A stretch of DNA of 64,000 nt, from positions 1-64,000 of the forward strand of contig CALJJQ010000004.1 of NCBI GenBank assembly GCA_937973965.1, in the 5' to 3' direction. Source of the DNA: an uncultured Calothrix sp. (lineage in GTDB: Bacteria > Cyanobacteriota > Cyanobacteriia > Cyanobacteriales > Nostocaceae). The notes beneath the pieces were generated by a model. The model was not told the origin of the DNA. It did not search any database and saw only the letters and a program-made list of their open reading frames with translations. Position numbers and translations under genes: made by a program. Position 1 is the stretch's first letter. Every line of letters begins with the position of its first letter. Shown piece after piece: positions 35,549 through 46,685 of this stretch.

Positions 35549-35802
35549 ATAACGTGAGTTCGATGAGTTATAAAGCCTGAAACTCTTGTCCAGGATTATT
35601 CGTGGGAAACAAAAGTTTTTAAAAACCTCCTAGTATATTGAGAAAAAATCAGTAAATCCGGAATCAGCAAGTTATTGACTTTGTTCTCAACTAATTAATG
35701 AGGTTACTTGAAAGCTTAACTGGCAAAATTATTGATTCACAAGGATTGTAATGTTGAAAATCCGTCGTAGCGAGCTTCGACCTAGGAGTATTCACGTTAA
35801 AT
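35549..35802. mobile_element. MITE-like element (TTAACGTGAATTCGA family), inverted copy A
   Basis: The left end reads AATAACGTGAGTTCGATGAG and the right end GTATTCACGTTAAA, an imperfect inverted pair. Inside are TGAAACTCTTGTCCAG and TTTTTAAAAACCTCC, the reverse complements of words in the copies at 48762-48970 and 53552-53783. No coding content. Confidence 0.6.
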
Positions 35803-36059
35803 AGGGAAGCTCTACTTTTCTTGACATCAGCTTTGTTTTTTCTTACCGACTTATATCGTTGACGCTAATGCTTGCTACATATCAGGGGCTGTAACCATTG
35901 ATTATTCTAGTTTCATTTATTGCAAAGTACAAGAGAATCGATATTACTTGATTAATCACTACATCCAGATGTGGATCTAAAAGTACTTCCGAGCAAGACG
36001 ACCATTGCCATGCTTAAGGGATTGAAAAACTAACTCCCAAACTGCTATATTTATACTAT

Positions 36060-36130
36060 GCGGGTATAGTTTAGTGGTAAAATGAGACCTTCCCAAGGTC
36101 TAGTTGCGGGTTCGATTCCCGCTACCCGCT
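36060..36130 (+). tRNA. tRNA-Gly (anticodon CCC)
   Basis: The 71-nt cloverleaf is complete: acceptor GCGGGTA/TACCCGC with discriminator T, D-loop TTTAGTGGTAAAA, anticodon stem AGACC/GGTCT with loop TTCCCAA (anticodon CCC), and T-arm GCGGGTTCGATTCCCGC. The 3' CCA is not encoded, as is common in cyanobacteria. Confidence 0.95.
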
Positions 36131-36448
36131 TTTCTGGGAAATATAAGAAATACGCAATTTCCACCAAGCTATCCCTTACCTCTAGTCTCTATCGCTCAAT
36201 ATTGCTTCAAATAGTACGGGAATGATGAGCAACTGCACTAGTGTAATTGTACTAATGGAGTAGGCGATCACAATTTTGTGGACTTTATCATAATACAGTA
36301 TTATTGGTTAGGTTGGGTTGAAGAATGTAGAGGCAGTAGCTCTCGTGGAATGCGTCCCCACGCGGAGCATAGGGACGAGATCATCACAAAAGGAGTCAGG
36401 TTTGAAGGGTAATCAAAACCCAACTTCTGGGATGCTTATATATTCACT

Positions 36449-38185
36449 TCAACTAGAAGCTTGATAACCTAAATTACCAGGACGGTCGAGTAAATCCACC
36501 CCCACGTTATTGGTATCCACCACGGGTGTTTCCACTAAAGCTAAAGCTTGACGAAGTGCATCCACACGTTCGGTAAATAAATGATGGGGAGGGATTTGCT
36601 GGAAAACTCCAAATTTTTCTAAACGACGTTTAACTTTACCCGCAGCACCAACAATCAGAACATGACGACCTTGTTCACAAGCATCCTTGATGGCATTTTC
36701 AATTGCTAAAGATGCGGTCACACCCAACATTGGTACATCGCTTAAATCCAAAATTAACACCTCCGAATCAGCCATTGCTGCATGTTCGCGGGAAATAGCT
36801 TTGGACACACCAAAAATCATCGGTCCACTCAGGTAAAATAACACCACCTTCCCGTTTGCTCGCTCAAACAGAAATTTTTCTTCCTGATTGAGAACAATGG
36901 CATCATCCGCGTCGGTAATGGTTTTTACTGTTTCCGCGTGCATGTTCGATAAACGCTCGATGGTGAGGATATTAGCAATAAATACACCGACACCAACCGC
37001 CACAATTAGATCCACAAATACCGTCAGCAACAATACACCATACATGATGATTGAGCCTTTGAGGGATACTTTATGCGATCGCTTTAAAAAACTCCAGTCT
37101 AAAATATCAATACCGACTTTGAGGGCAATCCCTGCAAGTACAGCCATGGGAATTGGTTGGGTCAAACGTGCTGCACCTAATACCACCACTAACAAAATCA
37201 GTGCTCTAGTCAAACCAGATACTGCGGTTCTTGCTCCCGTTTGAATATTGACCACCGTACCCATTGTTGCACCTGCACCGGGTAAACCTCCACAGATACC
37301 GGAAACCAAGTTAGCAATCCCTTGACCGATTAATTCTTTGTCGGATTTATGCTCTGTTCTGGTTAAACTATCCGCAATTACAGCAGTTAACAGGGTATCA
37401 ATACAACCTAACATACCTAACATGACCCCATCCACCAGCATGACAGTCATCAGTTCGGGTGTAAATGTGGGTGTACGCAGGGTCGGTAATCCGACGGGAA
37501 TTTCACCCAGACTACCAATGGTACGGATATCGGCATTTCGGAATATTGTTAAGGAAACCACTGTACCCACAATTAAAGCCACTAATTGGGGAGGAACAAT
37601 TTTTCTAATTTTCTTCGGCATGAAGAAAATTATTGCCAGTGTGAGTAAACCCAGGGCTAATTCCGGAAAATCAATATTAGTCAGAATATTAGGTAAATTC
37701 TGGACTATTCCTAATACTCCCCCCTTGGGACTTGCTTGTCCCACCAAAGGCGCAATCTGGAGGATAATCAGAATTACACCGATTCCCGACATGAACCCAG
37801 AAATGACACTGTAAGGCATTAAGGTAATGTATTTACCTAGTTTGAAAATGCCGAATAAAATTTGAAATATTCCCGCCAACATAACAACGGTAAAAGCCAT
37901 TGCTAAACCCTGTTCTGGGTTATCTGCTCTAGCAGTTAGGGAAGCAATAATTGTCGTCATTACCACCGTCATGGGTCCGGTTGGTTCGGAAATTAAAGTC
38001 GGAGTTCCACCAAATAAAGCAGCAAAAAAGCCGACACAAACTGCTCCGTAAAGACCCGCAACTGGTCCGACTCCGGATGCAACGCCGAAGGCTAAAGCTA
38101 GGGGTAAGGAAACGATGGCAGCTGTGACTCCGCCAAATATGTCCCCCTGAAGATTGCGGAAATGGATGTGATTTGTAATGGCCAT
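36449..38185 (-). CDS. bicA: SulP-family anion transporter, BicA-like bicarbonate transporter
   Basis: The 578-residue protein starts ITNHIHFRNLQGDIFGGVTA and continues LAFGVASGVGPVAGLYGAV and GGTPTLISEPTGPMTVVMT, which matches the BicA type of sodium-dependent bicarbonate transporter closely in wording. About 12 membrane spans precede a C-terminal cytoplasmic STAS domain (residues ~440-555; SEVLILDLSDVPMLGVTASL). BicA raises internal bicarbonate for the carbon-concentrating mechanism. A sulfate or other anion specificity cannot be excluded, since SulP members vary. The gene is monocistronic, with the tRNA downstream and a long spacer upstream. Confidence 0.8.
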   Translation of the reverse strand: MAITNHIHFRNLQGDIFGGVTAAIVSLPLALAFGVASGVGPVAGLYGAVCVGFFAALFGGTPTLISEPTGPMTVVMTTIIASLTARADNPEQGLAMAFTVVMLAGIFQILFGIFKLGKYITLMPYSVISGFMSGIGVILIILQIAPLVGQASPKGGVLGIVQNLPNILTNIDFPELALGLLTLAIIFFMPKKIRKIVPPQLVALIVGTVVSLTIFRNADIRTIGSLGEIPVGLPTLRTPTFTPELMTVMLVDGVMLGMLGCIDTLLTAVIADSLTRTEHKSDKELIGQGIANLVSGICGGLPGAGATMGTVVNIQTGARTAVSGLTRALILLVVVLGAARLTQPIPMAVLAGIALKVGIDILDWSFLKRSHKVSLKGSIIMYGVLLLTVFVDLIVAVGVGVFIANILTIERLSNMHAETVKTITDADDAIVLNQEEKFLFERANGKVVLFYLSGPMIFGVSKAISREHAAMADSEVLILDLSDVPMLGVTASLAIENAIKDACEQGRHVLIVGAAGKVKRRLEKFGVFQQIPPHHLFTERVDALRQALALVETPVVDTNNVGVDLLDRPGNLGYQASS

Positions 38186-38843
38186 AGGGTAATGGTAGAG
38201 AAAGGAACTAAAGTCTGGGAAATTGAGGTGGGAAAACTATGTTCAGATCGAGGTGAGATTTGACAAAATATTTTTTGTTTTTTACTGGAACTTTATCTGA
38301 AATAGCCTGTCGTTAATCTAGAAAATAATCGGATTGATTATCACTAGAGTTACCTACCAGGACTTACGCAAAAGGCTATGAAATAAGCGGTAACTCATGA
38401 ATTACCGCTACACAACAATGACTTTTTCAGTCACATCTTGCGTTAGACCTATCCACATGGAAATCTTCCTAAAACTGAATTTAGGATTCATAAATTATTT
38501 TTCTTAAAAAAGCCCTAACCCGTTGAAACGGATTTAAGCCTTCATAAAGTAATTTTAACCCCTAATGGGCAGAAGTTTTGTTGAAAAATGACAGTTCTTT
38601 AGTGTCTGAAAGTGTTGGTATAATTATTTATACCATATAGCTTTTTTAGATTGACCAAAGATGAAATAAGTATTTTTGATGTAGATGATTTTAAAAGTTG
38701 TTGTTTGCCCAAATCATCATCAAAAATCTATTCAGATGATAGTAAATAATTGATATGCTTATGGATAAGGGAAACTGAAGGGCTTTATCAATAGTAATAA
38801 TCAGAAATACTGATTTAATCTCTAGTATAAAGGTGGATAAAGT
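38186..38843. other. Divergent spacer upstream of bicA and pdxA
   Basis: No gene is visible in 658 bp. An element with ACTTACGCAA termini lies at 38359-38450. The AT-rich stretch 38600-38840 probably holds the pdxA promoter. AAACTTCTGCCCATTAGGGG-type words near 38560-38590 are not recognised. Confidence 0.4.
38359..38450. repeat. Small element with AGGACTTACGCAA termini
   Basis: The left end AGGACTTACGCAA and the right end TTGCGTTAGACCT are inverted repeats with 11 of 13 matches. Inside is a GCGGTAA/TTACCGC hairpin (about 38388-38408). The layout suits a short non-autonomous element; GACTTACGCA words are frequent in cyanobacterial spacers. Confidence 0.5.
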
Positions 38844-39902
38844 ATGCTTAGTAAGCATCAACCAAAAATAGCCATAACTTTGGGAGACCCGGCTGGAATT
38901 GGGGGAGAAGTAATTCTTAAAGCCTTGGCTAAGTTGGAATTGGAGGATTTAGAGAAAATTACCATCATTGGTAGTCAGAAATTGCTGATGGGAACCTATG
39001 AGGTTTTGTCAGCAAGTGTCCGTAAAACCGACCTCATCCATCCCGACAAACTGAAGATATTGGAAGTTGAATCAGTTCAAATATACGAATCAGCAGTGAA
39101 ATTAGGACAGGAAAATGCTGCCACTGGAGCAATTAGTTTTGCCTACTTAGAAAATGCGATCGCGCGATCGCTAGCAGGGGAATTTGCGGCCATTGTGACT
39201 GCACCGATATCCAAATCTGCATGGCAAGCCGCAGGCTATAATTATCCTGGACAAACCGAATTACTAGCAGAAAAATCCGGTTGTCAACGGGTGGGAATGT
39301 TATTTGTAGCCCGTTCTCCCCACACTGGTTGGACATTGCGAGCATTACTGGCAACCACCCATATACCCCTGCAAGCGGTTCCCCAGACCCTAACCAAAGA
39401 ATTAATGACCCAGAAACTTGACCTCCTGGTAGAATGTTTACAACAGGACTTTGGCATTGAACATCCCCACATTGCGATCGCCGGATTAAATCCCCACAGT
39501 GGCGAGAAAGGACATTTGGGAACGGAAGAAATTGAATGGTTAATTCCCTGGTTAGAAACCGCTCAACAAAAGTACCCCCACCTGCGTTTAAATGGTCCGA
39601 TTCCTCCAGATACCATGTGGGTAAATCCCGGTTTAGCCTGGTTTGGGACACGGGTAAATCTGGAAAACATCCCCGATGCCTATTTAGCTTTGTACCACGA
39701 CCAAGGTTTAATACCCGTGAAATTAATGGCCTTTGACCGCGCTGTCAACACTTCCATTGGTCTGCCATTTATCCGCACTTCCCCCGACCACGGTACTGCA
39801 TTTGACATTGCCGGGAAAGGTATAGCCGATGCTACTAGTATGGGTGCAGCCATTGAATTAGCGCAAATTTTGGCAAAACAGCGAGCCAATATCCGGAATT
39901 AA
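38844..39902 (+). CDS. pdxA: 4-hydroxythreonine-4-phosphate dehydrogenase
   Basis: The 352-residue protein is full-length Pdx[19 protein letters not shown] at the N-terminus, [10 protein letters not shown], the metal-binding histidine in [26 protein letters not shown], and [18 protein letters not shown] with [19 protein letters not shown] at the C-terminus. It oxidises 4-phosphohydroxy-L-threonine with NAD in pyridoxal-5-phosphate synthesis by the DXP-dependent route. The ATG has an AAAGG motif a few bases upstream. A lipase gene follows 56 bp downstream in the same direction and could be co-transcribed. Confidence 0.95.
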   Translation: MLSKHQPKIAITLGDPAGIGGEVILKALAKLELEDLEKITIIGSQKLLMGTYEVLSASVRKTDLIHPDKLKILEVESVQIYESAVKLGQENAATGAISFAYLENAIARSLAGEFAAIVTAPISKSAWQAAGYNYPGQTELLAEKSGCQRVGMLFVARSPHTGWTLRALLATTHIPLQAVPQTLTKELMTQKLDLLVECLQQDFGIEHPHIAIAGLNPHSGEKGHLGTEEIEWLIPWLETAQQKYPHLRLNGPIPPDTMWVNPGLAWFGTRVNLENIPDAYLALYHDQGLIPVKLMAFDRAVNTSIGLPFIRTSPDHGTAFDIAGKGIADATSMGAAIELAQILAKQRANIRN

Positions 39903-39958
39903 TTCCCATTTCCTTGATATTTAAATTACCAGCCCCAGCAAATATCCAGGAAAAAGCC

Positions 39959-40870
39959 ATGACCAGTTATTTCTTAAAAGGACAGCCGAAACCCATCCAT
40001 TGGCAACAATGGCAGCACTTTTTAGAAACCGATCTACTATCAAGGGGTGAAATCGAAATTGCCAATCCCTTGATGGGTTTTGAACTGAAGACAAATGGTT
40101 ACAATCCCCACAATGCTTTACTGTTGGTAAAAGCATCCCAGCTTGCTTATTTAGAACCAGAAGCAATTAAAACTGGAATTAGCGAATGGAATCTTCCCAA
40201 CTTCCATTTTTTCAATCGACGCAATACCCAAGCATACATAGCTGGGAACGAAAAAGTTATGGTGATTGCCTTTCGCGGAACCGAACCGAGAAACCTGCGA
40301 GACTGGATGAACAACACGAATATTTTGATGAAACCAGGATACGGAGGTCATGTTCATGCTGGTTTTCATCAAGCGCTGGAGGATATTTGGGCTGATATTG
40401 CTACCCAAATCGGTTTATTTAACTATAATAACCAAGCAATTTTCCTGACAGGTCACAGTTTAGGGGGTTCCCTAGCCAAAATGACCGCAGTCCGCTTACC
40501 GAGTCGTTACCAAGACCTAATTCAAGGTATATATAGTTTTGGTAGTCCCAGGGTTGGCAACCAACAATTTGCCGATAATTATAACCAAAAATTTCGCGAT
40601 CGCACTTTTCGGATGATTAATCACCGCGATATCGTCACTCGACTTGCACCTCGCAGTTTTGGCTATCGTCACGTCAATAGTAGCTACTTCTTCGATTCCC
40701 AAGGTATACTCCACACTGAAATTCGTTATTGGCGACAATTTTTAGAAACCGTGAAAGGAACAAGAGAAGAATTTATCAATGCAGCTAGTTTCGTTAAAGA
40801 CCATGACCTACGGGAATACGAAAAAAATGTCCTCCTCGACTTGAATGGATATTTGGCGAAAAATAGCTAA
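39959..40870 (+). CDS. Class 3 lipase-like alpha/beta hydrolase
   Basis: This 303-residue protein has the class 3 lipase signature: VMVIAFRGTEPRNLRDWMNN, then VHAGFHQALEDIW, the nucleophile elbow IFLTGHSLGGSLA (serine about residue 167), YSFGSPRVGNQQF, and HRDIVTRLAP supplying the acid. The histidine is probably in YRHVNSSYF. No signal peptide is visible, so it may act inside the cell on membrane lipids. A TTG upstream would add 15 residues, but the ATG at 39959 has a well-spaced AGGAA and is preferred. It lies 56 bp after pdxA. Confidence 0.85.
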   Translation: MTSYFLKGQPKPIHWQQWQHFLETDLLSRGEIEIANPLMGFELKTNGYNPHNALLLVKASQLAYLEPEAIKTGISEWNLPNFHFFNRRNTQAYIAGNEKVMVIAFRGTEPRNLRDWMNNTNILMKPGYGGHVHAGFHQALEDIWADIATQIGLFNYNNQAIFLTGHSLGGSLAKMTAVRLPSRYQDLIQGIYSFGSPRVGNQQFADNYNQKFRDRTFRMINHRDIVTRLAPRSFGYRHVNSSYFFDSQGILHTEIRYWRQFLETVKGTREEFINAASFVKDHDLREYEKNVLLDLNGYLAKNS

Positions 40871-41168
40871 TAACGTTTTGCGACTAAGTATTTTAGTTTC
40901 TATCTTGGAATCTCCGTGCATGTTAAATAATGTTTAACTGACTATCCTCAGTTACCCCCGTTACTCGACAAATTGCGTTCCCAAGTTATTCATCAGAATC
41001 AGGAAAATATCCTCCTGTATCCTGTATTCTTACTCCCCAAGACCTAGTACCCGGACACTATGGAACGTTTTCCAAATCTGTCACAAGCAAGTATCCAAGA
41101 TATCTAGTTTGAGGAAAACTATGGTGTTAACAATGGATTAAACACCAGGTAATATCAGGAGTGTTATT

Positions 41169-41807
41169 GTGCTGGCAAAACCTTTTTCTCTCATTTTCGC
41201 CTCAATGTTTTCTTTTGCCGTTGGTAATGTAATTAATATCACACTGCCATCACTGTCTGCGGTTGCAACTATAAATCAAGTGGAAAAAATCGCCAGACTT
41301 TCCGAGTCACAGCAACAAGAACGTTTATTTTTGATTCAAACAGTTAACCAGTTACTACGCGATCGCAATTTATCAACAGCAGAAGAACAATCCCGTCTAT
41401 TCATCAAAAAGTTTCCCCAGGATGCCTTTGGATACTTTCAATTAGGGAACGTATTATTCCGTCAAGACAAGCCCACGGAAGCAATCACAGCCTACCAACA
41501 AGCAATTAAACTCAATTCCCGCTATGCCCTTGCTTACAATGCTACCGGAGAGGTGTACGCTAGTCAATATCGCTGGCAAGAAGCCACTGATGCCTTTAAC
41601 CAAGCCTTAAAAATTAACCCCGAATATGTCCAAGCCTTAGCTAACCTTGCTCAAGTTCAATGGGAACAGGGAAAACAACAAGAAGCGATCGCATCTCTAG
41701 AAAAGGTAATCAGTATCTATAAATCCCAAAATCAACTTGACAAAGCTCAACGTCTAGAACGTATTCTCCGCGATTTAAAAACAAGCGACGACCCCTCTGT
41801 GTCTTAG
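41169..41807 (+). CDS. Exported TPR-repeat protein
   Basis: The 212-residue protein has a hydrophobic N-terminus (FSLIFASMFSFAVGNVINIT) that acts as a signal peptide or anchor, then three to four tetratricopeptide repeats from about residue 85 to 190. Repeats are marked by AFGYFQLGNVLFRQDKPTEA, YALAYNATGEVYASQYRWQE and VQALANLAQVQWEQGKQQEA. TPRs mediate protein-protein contacts, here probably in the periplasm or thylakoid lumen. The start is GTG, with AGGAG 8 bp upstream. No partner is identifiable. Confidence 0.8.
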   Translation: MLAKPFSLIFASMFSFAVGNVINITLPSLSAVATINQVEKIARLSESQQQERLFLIQTVNQLLRDRNLSTAEEQSRLFIKKFPQDAFGYFQLGNVLFRQDKPTEAITAYQQAIKLNSRYALAYNATGEVYASQYRWQEATDAFNQALKINPEYVQALANLAQVQWEQGKQQEAIASLEKVISIYKSQNQLDKAQRLERILRDLKTSDDPSVS

Positions 41808-42316
41808 AGGTTGTTTAAAAAGTCATTTTTCATACTTGAATGATGGTTTTTGGGAGCAGGAAGAGACGCGACATGTCGCGTCTGTACTCTCGAAGGAAAA
41901 ATCAGCTTTATAACCCCATGTCCAGAGTCAGGACATTCGTGACAAGTTAAGGTGAAATTGGTTTTGTCAACTCGTAATTATCCTTAAAAGTGAGGTCAAG
42001 GAAAAGTATTAAATTTACCTTTGCACTGAGTTTTCGGGATCAAAATAAACTTATGGATTAAAAATTGGGCGATCGCATCCTTCTAAATCATGTTTATTCA
42101 CCTAGATTTTGAGCATTATTACTTATTGACAAAAGACCAATGAGCTTAACTTGTCAGCAATGGAGTCAGGAGGATAATCAAAATAGTGATAATTAATAAT
42201 AATTAATACTTGACAAACATCCTCCTAGTTAGGATTCACGGAAAAAGTCTTTCATCTATCTCCTGTCCTCTAACTTCTAGGCATAGCAATGTAAAGTATT
42301 ATCAAAAAAAGTAAAG
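41808..42316. other. Spacer with a perfect GACGCG palindrome
   Basis: The 509 bp contain the perfect palindrome at 41864-41883 soon after the TPR gene stop and are otherwise AT-rich. The last 100 bp presumably hold the TetR promoter. I see no gene. Confidence 0.4.
41864..41883. repeat. Perfect 20-bp palindrome
   Basis: AGACGCGACATGTCGCGTCT is a perfect palindrome, 57 bp after the TPR gene stop. It is the purest copy of the GACGCG class also found at 21239 and 23612, and could act as a transcript-end hairpin. Confidence 0.75.
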
Positions 42317-42937
42317 ATGGGAATTAATGTGTCAAAATCAAATTATCACCACGGGGATTTGCGTCGTGCTTTAATTGACGCGGCATTAGAGATAATTGCT
42401 GAAAAAGACATCGAAAGCCTGTCGTTACGGGAGGTAGCGCGACGGGTGGGTGTATCCCATGCTGCTCCCTATCGGCATTTTCCCGATAAGGATGCATTGG
42501 TTGCAGCTGTAGCCCAAGAAGGATTTGAAGCCTTGAAAGGGGAGTTAGAAGCGGCTTTAGAGGAACATCCATCCCAACCAATTACCCAACTTCAGGCAAC
42601 GGGAATTGCCTATGTGAAGTATGCAATAACACATCGTTCCCACTACCGAATTATGTTTGGAGTTTATATAACCTGTGTAGAGGAGCGGTTTCCCAGTTTA
42701 TACCAAGTAGCCATGCAGACATTGCAAGTACCCTACGATGCGATTGTTGCGGGTCAAGCTGCTGGATTAATCAAGATGACTGACCCGAAAAAACTGACAT
42801 GGACAGTGTGGTCTATGGTTCATGGTTTAGCGACCCTATTGATGGATCAGCAGATACCGGTGAGTAATGCGATCGCGGTAGATGAATTAGCAACCTTTGT
42901 CACCCAAGCTTTGATTGAAGGAATCACAATCAAGTAG
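42317..42937 (+). CDS. TetR-family transcriptional regulator
   Basis: Residues 5-65 of this 206-residue protein form a TetR DNA-binding domain (YHHGDLRRALIDAALEIIAE, LSLREVARRVGVSHAAPYRH, FPDKDALVAAVAQEGF). The C-terminal part has the TetR WHG-type layout (ITHRSHYRIMFG and WSMVHGLATLLMDQQ), which senses an unknown ligand. It stands alone: the neighbour downstream is convergent metH and there is no adjacent efflux gene to suggest a target. The first ATG was used; a GTG four codons later is an alternative. Confidence 0.85.
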   Translation: MGINVSKSNYHHGDLRRALIDAALEIIAEKDIESLSLREVARRVGVSHAAPYRHFPDKDALVAAVAQEGFEALKGELEAALEEHPSQPITQLQATGIAYVKYAITHRSHYRIMFGVYITCVEERFPSLYQVAMQTLQVPYDAIVAGQAAGLIKMTDPKKLTWTVWSMVHGLATLLMDQQIPVSNAIAVDELATFVTQALIEGITIK

Positions 42938-43033
42938 TAAATCAGGAATTTCCAAATTAAATAATAAAAGTGCAACTACGAACCTTTCCTCACCGAAATC
43001 CGAGGAGGGTAGAATTCGTGAGCAATTTTATTA

Positions 43034-43068
43034 AATCAAAACCCCTCTAGAGAATATCCAGAGAGGTG
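43034..43068 (-). terminator. Terminator of metH
   Basis: On the minus strand CACCTCTCTGG and CTCTAGAGGGG pair imperfectly around ATATT, followed by TTTTGATTT. It lies just past the metH stop, and also serves the convergent TetR gene's end. Confidence 0.55.
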
Positions 43069-43084
43069 TGAAAGAAACTAAAAA

Positions 43085-46000
43085 TTAAGCACTGAAATAT
43101 TTAGCTACCGGGTGATAACAAATAATTGCGGTTGTACTTTGTTCCGGATACAATTGCTCGCTTTCATCCATATACATGTTCATTCGTTCAACCCCTAATA
43201 ATTCCAGTTGTTTGTACTGGTCTTGGATATTCGGACAAGCGGGGTAGCCAAAACTATACCGAGAACCTTGGTAACGTTGAGCTAGGATATCACGAATATT
43301 GTCGGGTTCCTGGTCGCCAAAGCCTAATTCTCGCCTGATTCTGGCGTGGGTCCACTCGGCTAATGCTTCTGCCATTTGTACTGCCATACCGTGAAAATAC
43401 AGATAATCAGTGTAAGCATTATCTGCATATAATTTTTGGGCAAATTCGGTAGCAATTTCGCCGACGGTGACAGCTTGCATGGGGAAGACATCGATGATAC
43501 CTGTGTCTTTAGGTGCAAAGAAATCAGCAATACACAGTCTTCTTCCGGAACCTTGACGGGGAAATTCAAAGGTGGCTATCTGTTGTTGATGATTTTCAGG
43601 GTGATACACGTATAAAGTATTTCCTTCGGCATTACAGGGGAAATAACCGTAAATTACCTGGGGATGGAGGAGGTTTTCTTCAACAATTCTGGTTTTCCAA
43701 GTATCAAGAATTGGATAAACTTTTGCTTGCAGAAATTCCTGATATTCTTCTTTGGATTGGTCTTTGGGTTTTCTAAATTGCCATTGTCCAGCAATGAGAG
43801 CTTGCAGGTCTAAATGCCAAAATATTTCCGACCAGGGAATATCATTTGGTTGTAGGAAGGTGGTTCCCCAAAAGGGTGGTTGAGGACGTTCAATGTTGAT
43901 ATCAACGGCTTCGGAACGACGGGTGTCAATTTCTGAGGATGTATCGGATTTTTTCTTAGCTGCTTTAGCGGCGATTTTTTCTGCATCCACATCCCGGAAG
44001 ACCACATCATTTTCGGCAGCAAATTCACCAGAAAAGCCATGAAAATCACTCCAAGCATTATGGGCTTTAGCTGGCATTAATTTATCCATGAAGTGGAGGT
44101 CAGAAAAGGCATCTTTACCATAGATAACTTTACCTTTATAGGTGTTTTGACAATCTTCATAGACAAATTTGGGTGTTAAAGCTGCACCTCCTAAAATCAC
44201 GGGTACGGTAATACCTTTTTGGTTAAATACCTCTAAGTTTTCCTTCATGAAGGCGGTAGATTTAACCAACAAACCACTCATGGCGATACAATCAGCTTTG
44301 TGCTTTTCGTAGGCTTCAATGATGTTTTCCACGGGTTGTTTAATCCCCAAATTGATCACCTGATAGCCGTTATTTGTTAAGATGATATCCACCAGGTTTT
44401 TACCAATGTCGTGAACATCTCCCTTGACGGTCGCAATGATAAATTTACCCTTAGCATTGCTTTCACCGGTTGCCGATTTTTCCATATGGGGTTCAAGAAA
44501 AGCCACCGCAGCTTTCATGGTTTCGGCTGATTGTAAAACGAAAGGTAATTGCATTTGTCCAGAACCGAACAAATCTCCTACTACCTTCATCCCATCTAGC
44601 AAATAGATATTGACGATATCTAAAGCTGGATACTTAGTTAAGGCTTCCCGTAAAGTATCCTCCAAACCAATTCTTTCTCCGTCAATAATATGCTGCTTTA
44701 AGCGTTCCTCAATGGGTAAACTATTGTCAACACCCTTATCTTTCTTCGTTGTCACCCCTTCAAACAGGGTTGTCAGTTCACCCAAGGGGTCGTAAACGCA
44801 AACATCACCCTCAAATCTGCGTCGATCGTAAATCAAATCTCGACACACCTGCTGATGCTTCTCTTCTATTTTTGCTAGGGGTAAAATCTTGGCAGCGCTG
44901 ACAATTGCTCCATCCATCCCTGCTTGCATTGCTTCGTGGAGGAACATGGAATTTAACACCTGACGCGCGGCTGGATTCAAACCAAAGGAAATATTTGATA
45001 CACCCAACATAAAATGACAGCCGGGCAATTCTTCCTTAATTCGGCGGATTGCTTCAATGGTTGCCTTTCCATTTTCCCGGTCTTCCTCAATCCCCGTAGA
45101 AATAGGTAGGGCAAGGGTATCAAAAAAAATCTCATGGGCAGGGATGCCGTATTCCAGAGCATCTCGATAGGCACGTTGGGCGATCGCAAATTTTTTCTCG
45201 GCTGTCCGGGCCATTCCTTCTTCGTCGATAGTACCAATTACTACTCCGGCTCCGTATTTTTTCGCTAATTCCAAGACTTTGAAAAAGCGTTCTTCTCCAT
45301 CTTCGTAATTGGTGGAGTTGAGAATACATTTACCACCAGCGACCTTTAATCCAGCCTCCATTTTTTGCCATTCCGTCGAGTCCAGCATCAAGGGTAAGGT
45401 GACATTGTTAACAATTCGGGACACCAACTCTCGCATATCCCGTTCCCCATCCCGACCGACGTAATCGACGTTGACATCGAGAATATGCGCTCCTTCCTTG
45501 ACCTGCGCTCTGGCAAGGGAGACTAAACCGTCCCAATCCTCAGCGTTGAGCAAATCTCGGCATTTTTTGGAACCACTGGCGTTTAATCTCTCACCGACAA
45601 TCAGGAAGGAATTATCCTGGGTATAATTTTGTGTGCTGTAAATCGATGCTGCTGCTGGTTCCAACTTGGGTTGACGTTGTTTCGGCTTCAGTTCCTTGGC
45701 GATTTCAGCCAGTTGAGCAATATGTCCCGGACGTGTCCCACAGCAACCCCCAATCACTTGGACACCTAAGTCTTCGACAAAATGCATCAACGCCATCCGT
45801 AATTCCATCGGTGTCAAACGGTAATGGGCTTGTCCACCGACGTTTTCCGGTAAACCTGCGTTGGGAATACATGAAACTACGAAGGGAGAATGTTCTGATA
45901 GATACTTAATGTGTGGTTTCATCAAGTCTGGACCAGTGGCACAATTCAAACCCAAAATATCTATTTTATAAGGTTCGAGAATTGTCACCACCGCATTGAT

Positions 46001-46624
46001 TTCCGTCCCCACCAACATGGTTCCCATTGTTTCCATTGTTACTGAAACCATAATGGGTCGTCTTCCACCTTTAGCAGCAAAGGTTTTTTCCACCCCATTG
46101 AGTGCGGCTTTAATTTGCAGCACATCCTGACAGGTTTCGATAATGAAAAGATCCACACCACCATCCCAAAGGGCTGCCGATTGGTTGGCAAAGTTCCTTT
46201 CTAAGGTATCATAATCAATATGACCCAGGGTGGGTAATTTTGTCCCCGGTCCCATCGAACCCGCCACAAAGCGGGGTTTTTCCGGTGTGGAAAACTCGGC
46301 TGCACAGCGTTTTGCTAATTCTGCGGCAGTTTTGTTCAGGTAGTAAGCCTGGTCTTGCAGATTATATTCTGCCAACACAAACTCCGTTCCCCCGAAGGTA
46401 TCGGTTTCGATGACATCCGCACCCGCAGCCAAAAAATCACGGTGGACTTTCGCAACGGCTTCCGGGTTCGTGTGGACAAGATACTCATTACAACCTTCGT
46501 ATTCTGCACCACCAAAGTCTTTTGCAGTCAGGTTTTGCGATTGTAAATTCGTTCCCATCGCTCCATCGAACACAATTACCGGACGTTCCGGACTATGGAG
46601 CCGTTCTAGGAATGATTGTGTCAT
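43085..46624 (-). CDS. metH: Cobalamin-dependent methionine synthase
   Basis: At 1179 residues the protein has all four MetH modules. Residues 1-330 bind homocysteine ([11 protein letters not shown], and zinc cysteines in [11 protein letters not shown]). About 340-620 bind methyl-tetrahydrofolate ([34 protein letters not shown]). About 650-880 are the B12 cap and binding domain, with the cobalt-ligand histidine in GDVHDIGKN (~residue 740). The rest is the AdoMet reactivation domain ([23 protein letters not shown]). It makes methionine from homocysteine using methylcobalamin. A long hairpin lies in the 5' leader. The N-terminal start is the first ATG of the frame. Confidence 0.95.
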   Translation of the reverse strand: MTQSFLERLHSPERPVIVFDGAMGTNLQSQNLTAKDFGGAEYEGCNEYLVHTNPEAVAKVHRDFLAAGADVIETDTFGGTEFVLAEYNLQDQAYYLNKTAAELAKRCAAEFSTPEKPRFVAGSMGPGTKLPTLGHIDYDTLERNFANQSAALWDGGVDLFIIETCQDVLQIKAALNGVEKTFAAKGGRRPIMVSVTMETMGTMLVGTEINAVVTILEPYKIDILGLNCATGPDLMKPHIKYLSEHSPFVVSCIPNAGLPENVGGQAHYRLTPMELRMALMHFVEDLGVQVIGGCCGTRPGHIAQLAEIAKELKPKQRQPKLEPAAASIYSTQNYTQDNSFLIVGERLNASGSKKCRDLLNAEDWDGLVSLARAQVKEGAHILDVNVDYVGRDGERDMRELVSRIVNNVTLPLMLDSTEWQKMEAGLKVAGGKCILNSTNYEDGEERFFKVLELAKKYGAGVVIGTIDEEGMARTAEKKFAIAQRAYRDALEYGIPAHEIFFDTLALPISTGIEEDRENGKATIEAIRRIKEELPGCHFMLGVSNISFGLNPAARQVLNSMFLHEAMQAGMDGAIVSAAKILPLAKIEEKHQQVCRDLIYDRRRFEGDVCVYDPLGELTTLFEGVTTKKDKGVDNSLPIEERLKQHIIDGERIGLEDTLREALTKYPALDIVNIYLLDGMKVVGDLFGSGQMQLPFVLQSAETMKAAVAFLEPHMEKSATGESNAKGKFIIATVKGDVHDIGKNLVDIILTNNGYQVINLGIKQPVENIIEAYEKHKADCIAMSGLLVKSTAFMKENLEVFNQKGITVPVILGGAALTPKFVYEDCQNTYKGKVIYGKDAFSDLHFMDKLMPAKAHNAWSDFHGFSGEFAAENDVVFRDVDAEKIAAKAAKKKSDTSSEIDTRRSEAVDINIERPQPPFWGTTFLQPNDIPWSEIFWHLDLQALIAGQWQFRKPKDQSKEEYQEFLQAKVYPILDTWKTRIVEENLLHPQVIYGYFPCNAEGNTLYVYHPENHQQQIATFEFPRQGSGRRLCIADFFAPKDTGIIDVFPMQAVTVGEIATEFAQKLYADNAYTDYLYFHGMAVQMAEALAEWTHARIRRELGFGDQEPDNIRDILAQRYQGSRYSFGYPACPNIQDQYKQLELLGVERMNMYMDESEQLYPEQSTTAIICYHPVAKYFSA

Positions 46625-46647
46625 AGGTCTCCAACAATTTAAGTTAA

Positions 46648-46685
46648 ATAGTGTGGTGTGACACCAGATGGGTGTTCCACACTAT
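46648..46685. promoter_or_regulatory. Long hairpin in the metH leader
   Basis: ATAGTGTGG pairs with CCACACTAT (9 bp), with an inner ACACC/GGTGT stem around AGATG. It lies 23 bp before the metH start, so it could act as a translation or transcription control element. It is not recognisably a cobalamin riboswitch. Confidence 0.4.

Larger units (their letters stand above)
35493..36448. other. Spacer with MITE-like element and tRNA gene
   Basis: The only elements I can support in 956 bp are the TIR-bounded element at 35549-35802 and tRNA-Gly at 36060-36130. The 36300-36440 part contains a CCCACGCGGAGCATAGGGAC repeat word that also appears near 9035. No protein gene is visible. Confidence 0.4.
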
